Assembly (NCBI GenBank): GCA_963675995.2
Contig: CAXXIY010000002.1
Location: forward strand, 62,001-126,000
Reading direction: 5' to 3'
DNA length: 64,000 bases
Source of the DNA: JAAFHB01 sp963675995
Lineage (GTDB): Bacteria > Bacteroidota > Bacteroidia > Bacteroidales > Prolixibacteraceae
Of this stretch, positions 1 through 7,358 are shown piece after piece (position 1 is the stretch's first letter; the number at the start of each line of letters is the position of its first letter). The notes beneath the pieces were generated by a model that worked only from the letters and a program-made list of their open reading frames with translations, did not search any database and was not told where the DNA came from. The translations under genes were made by a program, and so were the position numbers.

Positions 1-824
1 GAGTCGCCGCTGTCGCGCATATAGGCGACAATGTTCCCGTTTTTCTTTACTGCTAAAGCCGGTTGTATCGGACCGCGGCCAACAATCGGAAGGCTCGGTC
101 GCCAGGTTGAGCCGTCATCGTCAGAAATTGCCACAATCGAAAAGTTGAAACCATCATTATAAAGAGGTAAAAGGATTCTTCCGCTATTGAGGGTGATCGG
201 ATGAATACGTCCCATCCATCCGATGCTTCTTTTAAGCAGTTCTTTACTTGCATCTTTAATCATATTGTCGTAAAGCGGGGCATATCCGGCCCATCCTGCC
301 TCACTTTGCGGCAACTCTTTGAACTTTTTCTCCACCTCTTTGGCAAAATTTTCATCAGGTTTAAGGAAAATATTATCCTGCCACTCCCATACGGGCGCCT
401 CGTTACCTGAATAGTTGACTGATGTTCGGTACCTTAGGATTCCATCTTCCCATTTATTGGCAATTACAGCTACCCAAAACAGGAAAAGTTTTCCTTTGCG
501 GTTTAGAAACAGGACCGGATTACAATCGGGTATCCCTTTGGTATCAGCCATGAGAAAAGGGATACTCCATGTTTTTGAGCTTTTTTTTAATCTAGCTCCC
601 ATAACCCTTACATCATCAGCCGACCGTTCCCCGCTACCCTGAAACCAGGCTGCCAATAAATCGCCGTTGGGAAGCATCACAATGCTGCTACCATGGGTAT
701 GTTCACTTTGAGCAGGAAAGATGATCTCTTCACTTACTATTGCATGACTGGCATTCCTTATTTGCGCCGTTGCAGTTAAGGCTGATAACAGAATTAAAAC
801 TGAAAAAAGGTGGATTATTCTCAT
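1..824 (-). CDS. Sialidase-fold (BNR/Asp-box) secreted protein, C-terminus cut by window edge
   Basis: Reading the minus strand from an ATG at 822-824 gives an uninterrupted frame to the window edge (about 274 residues visible), so the C-terminus lies outside. It begins MRIIHLFSVLILLSALTATAQ, a Sec signal peptide. The mature part has the HTHGSSIVMLPNGDLLAAWF start typical of PF13088 (BNR_2) sialidase-like proteins, an Asp-box (SDDDGSTW) and the YMRDSGD segment near the edge. Such proteins are six-bladed propellers acting on extracellular glycans. The classic FRIP motif is not evident, so true sialidase activity is unproven; another exo-glycosidase in the same fold is possible. It sits 50 bp downstream of a paralogous gene and probably shares its transcript. 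Confidence 0.8.
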   Translation of the reverse strand, partial: MRIIHLFSVLILLSALTATAQIRNASHAIVSEEIIFPAQSEHTHGSSIVMLPNGDLLAAWFQGSGERSADDVRVMGARLKKSSKTWSIPFLMADTKGIPDCNPVLFLNRKGKLFLFWVAVIANKWEDGILRYRTSVNYSGNEAPVWEWQDNIFLKPDENFAKEVEKKFKELPQSEAGWAGYAPLYDNMIKDASKELLKRSIGWMGRIHPITLNSGRILLPLYNDGFNFSIVAISDDDGSTWRPSLPIVGRGPIQPALAVKKNGNIVAYMRDSGD

Positions 825-874
825 AACGAAGTTCTATATGTTTATTTTACAGGATGATAATGCACCACTCCGGG

Positions 875-1945
875 TTAGTTTTCAGGCCAGATGCCATTAA
901 TGATCGGTCTTGTTTTTAGTTTTGAAGGATCGATCACCACATGTTTGATTAGTTTCCGGTTCCAGGTATAGACGGTATGGACCAGGCCATCTTTTGTTTG
1001 AATTACTGCAGGATAGGAATACTCCCCTTTCGGATTTGGGTCATTCTCCAAGAGTATGGCGCCATTCCAGTTGGCACCATCATTTGAAACCGCTACGGCG
1101 AGTATATTTCTCCCTTTAATTACCGGGTTGAAAACCAGCAGATGCCTTCCGTCTTTTAGGGTTACTGCATCGATCCCTGAATTGTTATTAGGCAATTGTG
1201 TCGGAATTATGGGCGACCATGACTGTCCATTATCGTTCGACCACGATTGATTGATTGTTTTGTCCCGGCTGCGGCAGATCAACTGCAATTTTCCACCCTT
1301 GTGGAATAAAATTGTGGGCTGGATCGAATTAAGATTATTGTTGTCAATGTCGATTTTCTTCCACTCTTTCAGGTTTTGGTCAGAGGTTTCGATATAGACA
1401 TTCCATTTTTGAGGTGTTTCAAAACTTGTGGGATACAATATTTTTCCATCAGGCAGTCGAACAGGTTTGTTTTTAATGGGACCTAGAAGATTATCCGGTA
1501 TTTTGTTCTCTGCTGACCAGGTTTTCCCGTTATCGTTCGATGTTTTGAAAAGTCCCCACCAGGTTCGCGGATCGGGCCCTACTTTATAATAGAGTACAAC
1601 TTCCCCGTTGTCTTTTGTAAACAACACGGGATTCCAGCAGGGATACCTTTTCTCCTGTACAACTCCGTCGGCAACCATTACGGGTATATTCCACGTTCCT
1701 TTTACATTTGTGGCAGCATAAATGCAAACATCTGGAGCTTTTTCTTCCTTTCCCCCAAACCATGAGGCAATTAAACCGCTGGCTGTTTCTGTGATCGTTG
1801 AGGCATGGCAGCTTGGAAATGAAACATCCATCTGTTTGTAGATATACTCCGATTTAATGATTGCCTTTGTCCCTACCCATGGATTTCGAGCCATGGCTAC
1901 CGATGAAATAAGGAGTACTAATAAAAAATTGAAAGTCTTTTTCAT
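875..1945 (-). CDS. Sialidase-fold (BNR_2) exo-glycosidase-like secreted protein
   Basis: A 356-residue protein with a Sec signal peptide (MKKTFNFLLVLLISSVAMA). The segment CHASTITETASGLIASWFGG is the characteristic N-terminal blade of PF13088 sialidase-like proteins. Asp-box repeats are visible as SNDNGKTWS, SNDNGQSWS and a degenerate SNDGANW, as expected for a six-bladed propeller. Predicted to act in the periplasm or outside the cell on a terminal sugar. The neighbouring aldolase of the N-acetylneuraminate lyase superfamily (2405-3319) makes sialic acid an attractive substrate, but the arginine triad cannot be confirmed by eye. It is a paralogue of the truncated gene at 1-824 and lies on the same strand just upstream of it. 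Confidence 0.82.
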   Translation of the reverse strand: MKKTFNFLLVLLISSVAMARNPWVGTKAIIKSEYIYKQMDVSFPSCHASTITETASGLIASWFGGKEEKAPDVCIYAATNVKGTWNIPVMVADGVVQEKRYPCWNPVLFTKDNGEVVLYYKVGPDPRTWWGLFKTSNDNGKTWSAENKIPDNLLGPIKNKPVRLPDGKILYPTSFETPQKWNVYIETSDQNLKEWKKIDIDNNNLNSIQPTILFHKGGKLQLICRSRDKTINQSWSNDNGQSWSPIIPTQLPNNNSGIDAVTLKDGRHLLVFNPVIKGRNILAVAVSNDGANWNGAILLENDPNPKGEYSYPAVIQTKDGLVHTVYTWNRKLIKHVVIDPSKLKTRPIINGIWPEN

Positions 1946-2404
1946 ATCATATTTTTTTTGGTTAATCGAATTCTAATAATTTGAGATTGTCCTATTTCCA
2001 ATGACATAAAAACTATAATAATAACCTTAACACCGAGTGATAGCCGCTGATTCCAGAATGAAATCAATAGCTATGTCTGGAAAATTGTGATACCCAGAGA
2101 AAATATTTGATCACCGATGACCTTGATTTTAAGTTTATCGGGTTTTTATCGGGGTTATGGCGTTTACCTTGAGAAAATGGTCCTTCCCATGCAGAAGAAT
2201 GCCGTAGAAACAGACAGATAGGGTGAATTACCAAAGCAGGCCATTTACCTCTACATGAGGTAAATGGCCTGCCAGAATTATTCCTAAATAAAATACCGGA
2301 TCCAAAAATTTCATTTCTAAGAGTCAGAATAAGAAAATCAATTAAATCCAGCAGTTGTAGTTTCATTTGGGTCGTTTATCAAATTTAAATAACCCTAAGA
2401 GAAA
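1946..2404. other. Intergenic region, 459 bp, no convincing gene
   Basis: The stretch separates the aldolase gene from the sialidase-like pair on the minus strand. Its only distinct structure is the perfect hairpin at 2236-2272. A roughly 100-codon minus-strand open frame at 2064-2366 overlaps this hairpin and has no recognisable domain, signal peptide or family pattern, so it is not called. The part between the hairpin and 1945 presumably holds the promoter of the sialidase-like genes. Confidence 0.5.
2236..2272 (-). terminator. Perfect 16-bp hairpin, possible terminator after the aldolase gene
   Basis: Arms 2236-2251 and 2257-2272 are perfectly complementary around a 5-nt loop (TACAT). It lies about 130 bp downstream of the aldolase stop on the minus strand. 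The U-tract is weak on both strands, so it could be a poor intrinsic terminator or a palindromic repeat. The strand is chosen from the upstream gene only. Confidence 0.45.
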
Positions 2405-3319
2405 TCAAATAATAATGCCCTTTAGATCAGCAACATATTGTTCTATTTTCTGTCGGTCTTCACCCTCATATCTGGAGAGTGGAAGCGCTGCATAATCATT
2501 GCAAATTCCCAAAGTATTCAGAACACACTTAATGCCCCTGATATATTTTGAACTGTTTTTACTTACGTTGTAGATCGTGTTGTATAGTAACATATTAATC
2601 TCCCGAAGCTTACCAATCTTATCGAAGTCGCGGGCAAGGGAAGCCTCATAAAAGTCGACAAAGAATCTGGGGAACATATTGGCGCCACCGGCAATTGCAC
2701 CGTGACCACCCTGTAGGATTGTTTCAGGAATAAACAGTTCAGTTCCAGCAATAATGGCAAATTCCGGTGAGCTTTTAAACTCTTCTATCAGTGAAGTCTG
2801 ATAAAACATGTCACCTGAACTGTCCTTAATACCTATTGCACCCAGATCTTTTCCTGCCTTTACCGTTTTCAGAGCCATGTGGAGCTTGGTGTGACTTGGC
2901 ATATTATAAAGCAATAGCGGCAGGGGTGATCTTGGAATCAAATTCTCCAGATAATAGATCAATTCCAATTGTGATATTGGCATATAATAAGGTGGAGCAA
3001 CCACAACTGCATCTACTCCAACACTTTGTGAGTACTCGGCAATCTCAAGCGATCCATCAAAAGAGGTATCTGTGATTCCAACCATAACCGGAATACGGTG
3101 ATTCGTCAATTCACAGGTTCGTTTAATAAATTCTTTACGGAGTTTATAACTAAGGCTAGGCGCTTCACCAGTCGTTCCTAGAATAAATAGTCCATGCACC
3201 CCTCCTGAAACAAGATGTTCAACAAGATTTTCGAGACCTTTTACATCAAGCGTATTGTTGTCAAGAAGTGGTGTAATGACTGGAGGAATGATTCCCCTTA
3301 ATGGTAGTTCCATAATCAT
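2405..3319 (-). CDS. DHDPS / N-acetylneuraminate lyase family Schiff-base aldolase
   Basis: 304 residues, the usual length for the DapA/NanA TIM-barrel family. Class I aldolase landmarks are present: the GTTGE phosphate/carboxylate-binding motif at residues 48-52, the catalytic Tyr in YNMP (about residue 138) and the Schiff-base Lys in GIKDSSG (about 165). The family cleaves or forms pyruvate-containing compounds: N-acetylneuraminate, dihydrodipicolinate, 2-keto-3-deoxy sugars and others. The GIKDSSG form does not settle which. Location next to two sialidase-fold proteins suggests sialic acid or another 2-keto-3-deoxy sugar, not lysine synthesis. The start may be Met1 or Met3 (MIME). It is divergent from an AraC regulator across about 200 bp, a typical arrangement for local control. 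Confidence 0.88.
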   Translation of the reverse strand: MIMELPLRGIIPPVITPLLDNNTLDVKGLENLVEHLVSGGVHGLFILGTTGEAPSLSYKLRKEFIKRTCELTNHRIPVMVGITDTSFDGSLEIAEYSQSVGVDAVVVAPPYYMPISQLELIYYLENLIPRSPLPLLLYNMPSHTKLHMALKTVKAGKDLGAIGIKDSSGDMFYQTSLIEEFKSSPEFAIIAGTELFIPETILQGGHGAIAGGANMFPRFFVDFYEASLARDFDKIGKLREINMLLYNTIYNVSKNSSKYIRGIKCVLNTLGICNDYAALPLSRYEGEDRQKIEQYVADLKGIII

Positions 3320-3340
3320 GTAATGAATATTTGTTTAATC

Positions 3341-3364
3341 TGCTAAATTTAATATTTGCTAAAA
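3341..3364. promoter_or_regulatory. Direct repeat of GCTAAA half-sites between aldolase and AraC genes
   Basis: GCTAAA occurs at 3342-3347 and again at 3359-3364, 17 bp apart, inside the divergent promoter region. AraC proteins often bind such direct repeats. The same hexamer forms the half-site of the LacI-type operators noted at 4518 and 32433. Function is inferred. Confidence 0.3.
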
Positions 3365-3524
3365 TCAGGAATTCAAAATAAATTCTAATTGTTACCACAA
3401 ATTAAAAGCTTCGGGATCTTTTTTACTTCTACAATCTTGTTCTATTTGCATTGTTTTTTAACTGTTATCTGATAATAATCACTTATATTTGTCTTTTGAA
3501 GTTAAAAAACTAAAACCGTATCAG

Positions 3525-4376
3525 ATGGAAATAATCTATGAGAAAATTTTTGTTTCCCATAACTATTCGTTCATTACACGAAAATTGCAGCTGGCTTCAA
3601 AAACCACCAGGATTCATTCGCATAGGAATTTTGAATTAAATTATATCTCCTCCGGTACAGGGAAAAGGATTATAGGGAATAGTATATCCGGATATACGAG
3701 CGGCGATCTTGTTCTTTTAGGCCCTCATATCCCCCATTGCTGGGATAATGCCGAGGTGGAACAGGATGATATTGCGGAATGCATTGTTACCCATTTTAAT
3801 GAAAACATCATCAGTTCCGATTTTTTTAATATTCCTGAACTTGAACAAGTTGTTGATCTGCTGAAGAATGCAAGTAACGGGATTTGGTTCAAAGGGAAAA
3901 AGGCCGAAAAGGTGGGTCAAACCCTCAAAAAGATGGTGAACCTGAAGGGACTGGAACGTTATATCGAATTGTTGAAAGTTTTTCACCTTCTTTTGCAGAT
4001 TGAGGATCGGGAAAATCTCGCACTTCCTTCATCCCTTAACAACTCTTTCGAAACGGATCATGATCAGATTAATAAGATTTATGAGTATGTTTTTAAAAAT
4101 ATCCAGACCGGAATAAAACTAAAAGAGGCTTCAGCATTGGTGTTTAAAGAGCCGGGTTCATTTTGCCGGTATTTTAAAAAGAAAACCAATCAGACATTTA
4201 TGGACTATGTTAAAAATGTACGTATTGGTCTTGCTGCCAAGCTGTTATCCGAGACTGACAAACAGATCACCCAGATTTGCTATGAATGTGGATATAATAA
4301 TCTGGCTAATTTTAACCATTATTTCAGGGTTATTATGAAGAAAACTCCATCAGAATATCGTAAGGAATTTAAGTAA
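3525..4376 (+). CDS. AraC family transcriptional regulator (cupin sensor + HTH)
   Basis: About 283 residues from the ATG at 3525. An in-frame TTG at 3489 would add 12 residues, so the start is uncertain. The N-terminal half is a cupin sensor domain (SHRNFELNYISSGTGKRI, then SGDLVLLGPHIPHCW). The C-terminal hundred residues form the double helix-turn-helix of AraC proteins, ending with ITQICYECGYNNLANFNHYF and KKTPSEYRKEF. Cupin-type AraC regulators sense small sugars or metabolites in the cytoplasm. It is transcribed away from the aldolase/sialidase-like genes and toward the rhamnosidase gene, so it may control either or both. Confidence 0.93.
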   Translation: MEIIYEKIFVSHNYSFITRKLQLASKTTRIHSHRNFELNYISSGTGKRIIGNSISGYTSGDLVLLGPHIPHCWDNAEVEQDDIAECIVTHFNENIISSDFFNIPELEQVVDLLKNASNGIWFKGKKAEKVGQTLKKMVNLKGLERYIELLKVFHLLLQIEDRENLALPSSLNNSFETDHDQINKIYEYVFKNIQTGIKLKEASALVFKEPGSFCRYFKKKTNQTFMDYVKNVRIGLAAKLLSETDKQITQICYECGYNNLANFNHYFRVIMKKTPSEYRKEFK

Positions 4377-4417
4377 TGTGTGGTTAAAATTGTATAGGAA
4401 TCAGGCAAGAATTGACA

Positions 4418-4436
4418 CATAAAATTCGATTTTATG
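4418..4436. promoter_or_regulatory. Perfect palindrome ahead of the first GH78 gene
   Basis: CATAAAAT and ATTTTATG flank a 3-bp TCG centre. The site lies 40 bp downstream of the AraC gene and about 35 bp upstream of the first possible rhamnosidase start. It could be an operator. There is no adjacent U-tract to suggest a terminator. Confidence 0.35.
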
Positions 4437-4469
4437 CATTTTCTTTGATTAGCCTGAAAATCCGTATAC

Positions 4470-7355
4470 ATGGGAAACTATCATCTGAGTACATTCTTGA
4501 AAGATTGTTGTGAAGGGTTGCTAAAACGACTTAGCAATGGAGTGATATGGTTTCAGTCAGGTTCTGATTCTATCCGTTTTTTTTGCAATATTCTCTATAT
4601 ATCACGGTTGCCATCTCTAGCCATTTTGGTGATATCGGTATTCGTATTCTCCGATAGTATTGCAGCTGCAAAATCCGGTTTTGCCTTTAGAAAGATGCTG
4701 GTTGAATATAGTGAAAACCCTTTCAATATTGACGAAACACATCCGCAATTCTCGTGGATTATCACATCCGACAAGCGCAACCAGACTCAATCTTCCTATC
4801 GGATAATGGTCTCCTCCTCCCCCTTGAATCTGAGCCATAATCGTGGTGAATTTTGGGATTCCGGATCTGTAACCTCCAATGAAACGATCCATCATGAATA
4901 TGGGAATAACAACCTTAAATCGAATACGCTTTATTACTGGAAGGTAATTATCCGGGATGGTAATGGACTGGATCACGAAAGTCCTGTATCGAAGTTTGAA
5001 ACCGCGCTGTTATCACAGAATGACTGGGAAGCCAGGTGGATTGGAAACGGAAAGCGATTAGAATTAGTGCCTCCCCAGGGTTTTTATAAAGATAGAAAAG
5101 AGCAGTTTTTAGGGGCAGACTCGATTGTTCATGACGGCACTTCATTGTTGCTTAGACGGGAGTTTGACCTGACTAAAAAAGTAAGGTCGGCTAAGGCATT
5201 TGTCACCGGTGTCGGATTCTATGAATTCTTTATCAACGGGAATCGTGTTGGCGACCATGTTTTGGCCCCGGCAAAAACACCTTATCATAAACAGATCCTT
5301 TATGATACTTACGACGTGACCAACCTCTTAACCAAGGGGATCAATACTTTCGGGATACATCTGGGAAACGGGTGGTACAATCCTTATAAAAAATGGTGGA
5401 ACGATTACCGGATGCAATGGTTCGGATCGAAGAAAGCGATAGCCCAGATTCACGTTACCTATTCCGATGGAACTACTCAGTTGATCATCACAGATAAAAA
5501 CTGGTTGTGGGCTCCTGGACCTGTCACTTATAACTGTGTTTACGACGGAGAGTTCTTCGATGCGAATCTGGATCATTTTGGGTGGTCCAAACCAGGATAT
5601 GAAGCCTCTGACTGGAAACCGGTAACTGTTTTTGAAAATCCCACTGCCAGGTTAATTTCACACCGGATGCCTGCCATAAAAGTTAATGAATGTTTCAAAC
5701 CACGCGAAGTAAAAGTCTCAAAAGCGGGAATAAAGGTGTATGACATGGGTCAGAATTTTGCCGGATGGGTCCGTGTCAAGGCTAAAGGGACAAAGAATAC
5801 ACTCTTGAAAATCAGGTTTTCCGAAGATCTCAACGATGACGGTACCATTAATTGTACAAGTAATGAGAATGCCAGGGCTACGGCTGAATACCGGATGAAA
5901 GGTGATGCCATTGAAACTTATGAACCCTGTTTCACTTATTTTGGATTTAAATATGTGGAAATCACCTCACAGAATGGCTCTCCTGAAATTATTGATGTGG
6001 AAGGGAGAGCCCTCTATTCTGCAAATTCCGCAACCGGAAATTTTGAATGTGAGCGTACACTTGTAAACAAAATGCATAAGGCTACCGTTTGGTCGCAGAA
6101 AAGTAATATGATGGGCTATCCAATGGATTGTCCACAACGTGATGAACGACTTGGATGGTTTGGGGATGCTCAGGTGACTGCTGAAGAGGCGATGTTTAAC
6201 TTTGATATGGCCCTTTTTTACCAAAACTGGTTCGAAGGGATTAAAGATAATCAGGATGGCAAAACAGGTGATATCCCCATCATCTCGCCACGTCCCTATA
6301 TTTTTGATGAGGGCATTGAGTGGAGCAGCACCTACCTTACCATGCTCTGGCAATTTTATACTTATTATGGTGACCGTCGGATCTTATTGAGGCATTATCC
6401 GGCCATGAAAAAATATATGGTTTTCCTGGACCATATTTCTAAAGATTTAATCCTCCCAAAAGGGTGGATCGGAGACTGGGGAAGTATGGTAAAAGGGTGG
6501 AAGGAGGGTGAACCGGCATCGGTCCCAACGGCCTTCTATTATCTGAATTCCAGAATAATGGCTAATATTGCCGGGGTTTTGGGTAACAAGGTAGATCGTA
6601 TATATTATAATAGATTGTCGGAGGCTATCCGTGATAATTATAATAAAACCTATCTTAATAGATCAACAGCTGATTATAATGATGGGAGTCAGATGGCCAA
6701 TTCCTTTCCCCTTTACCTGGGAATTGTTCCTGAAGATATTAAAGGCAAGGTTTTGAATAACCTGGTAAATGATATTGTTGTGAAAAATATGACTCATCTG
6801 ACAACGGGTGTCATTGGTACCAAATATATGCCAGAAGCGCTTGCCCGGCTGGGACGTGGAGATATTGTATGGGAAATAATCAATCAGAAAAGTGCCCCGG
6901 GCTGGAACGATATGATGTCTAAATATACCACCATGTGCGAGTTCTGGACATTGAAACAATCGAAAAACCATGTAATGATGGGGAGTATTGACGCCTGGTT
7001 TTATAAGTATATTGCAGGTATTCAGCCGGATGAAAATTATCCTGCCTTTGCTTCTTTTGTAATTAAGCCACTCCTTTTGGATAATCTTGGATCGGCAAGG
7101 GCTGACATTGAAACAATTAGGGGGACAATATCATCAGCGTGGAAGAGGATGAACGGACACTTCTCCTTAGAAGTAGACGTCCCTTTTAATACCACAGCCA
7201 TGGTATATATTCCCGGAAATAAGGGTGATGAAATTAAGGAGGGGGGAGTTCCTGTTGCTCAGGCATTGGGTGTTGAGACTTTAGGATTTAAGGAAGGGGC
7301 AAATATTTTAAAAGTCCATTCAGGAAATTATTCATTCACAACTGGTAAAAATTAA
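4470..7355 (+). CDS. GH78 alpha-L-rhamnosidase, secreted
   Basis: Up to 961 residues. Family GH78 is shown by the order N-terminal Fn3-like domain, carbohydrate-binding domain, then the helical (alpha/alpha)6 catalytic barrel with MDCPQRDERLGWFGDAQ, the hallmark carrying the general acid region. It hydrolyses terminal alpha-L-rhamnose from glycans or glycosides. The start is doubtful: the ATG at 4470 leaves an atypical 46-residue leader, while a TTG at 4608 starts directly with a good signal peptide (PSLAILVISVFVFSDSIAAA). A LacI-type operator-like palindrome at 4518-4537 lies inside the longer reading, which favours a downstream start (GTG 4542 or TTG 4608). It is 3 bp from the GH92 gene, so the two are co-transcribed. 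Confidence 0.92.
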   Translation: MGNYHLSTFLKDCCEGLLKRLSNGVIWFQSGSDSIRFFCNILYISRLPSLAILVISVFVFSDSIAAAKSGFAFRKMLVEYSENPFNIDETHPQFSWIITSDKRNQTQSSYRIMVSSSPLNLSHNRGEFWDSGSVTSNETIHHEYGNNNLKSNTLYYWKVIIRDGNGLDHESPVSKFETALLSQNDWEARWIGNGKRLELVPPQGFYKDRKEQFLGADSIVHDGTSLLLRREFDLTKKVRSAKAFVTGVGFYEFFINGNRVGDHVLAPAKTPYHKQILYDTYDVTNLLTKGINTFGIHLGNGWYNPYKKWWNDYRMQWFGSKKAIAQIHVTYSDGTTQLIITDKNWLWAPGPVTYNCVYDGEFFDANLDHFGWSKPGYEASDWKPVTVFENPTARLISHRMPAIKVNECFKPREVKVSKAGIKVYDMGQNFAGWVRVKAKGTKNTLLKIRFSEDLNDDGTINCTSNENARATAEYRMKGDAIETYEPCFTYFGFKYVEITSQNGSPEIIDVEGRALYSANSATGNFECERTLVNKMHKATVWSQKSNMMGYPMDCPQRDERLGWFGDAQVTAEEAMFNFDMALFYQNWFEGIKDNQDGKTGDIPIISPRPYIFDEGIEWSSTYLTMLWQFYTYYGDRRILLRHYPAMKKYMVFLDHISKDLILPKGWIGDWGSMVKGWKEGEPASVPTAFYYLNSRIMANIAGVLGNKVDRIYYNRLSEAIRDNYNKTYLNRSTADYNDGSQMANSFPLYLGIVPEDIKGKVLNNLVNDIVVKNMTHLTTGVIGTKYMPEALARLGRGDIVWEIINQKSAPGWNDMMSKYTTMCEFWTLKQSKNHVMMGSIDAWFYKYIAGIQPDENYPAFASFVIKPLLLDNLGSARADIETIRGTISSAWKRMNGHFSLEVDVPFNTTAMVYIPGNKGDEIKEGGVPVAQALGVETLGFKEGANILKVHSGNYSFTTGKN
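4518..4537. promoter_or_regulatory. LacI-family operator-like palindrome
   Basis: The 20-bp site TTGCTAAAACGACTTAGCAA has perfect 7-bp arms (TTGCTAA/TTAGCAA) around a central CG, the layout of LacI-family operators. A near copy occurs at 32433-32452 (18 of 20 identical) and a weaker one at 26958-26977. A LacI regulator is encoded at 25917. Binding by that protein is inference. Confidence 0.55.
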
Positions 7356-7358
7356 TTT

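Noticed and set aside
2064..2366. 100-codon minus-strand open frame
   Set aside because: Overlaps the perfect hairpin at 2236-2272 and has no signal, domain or family pattern.
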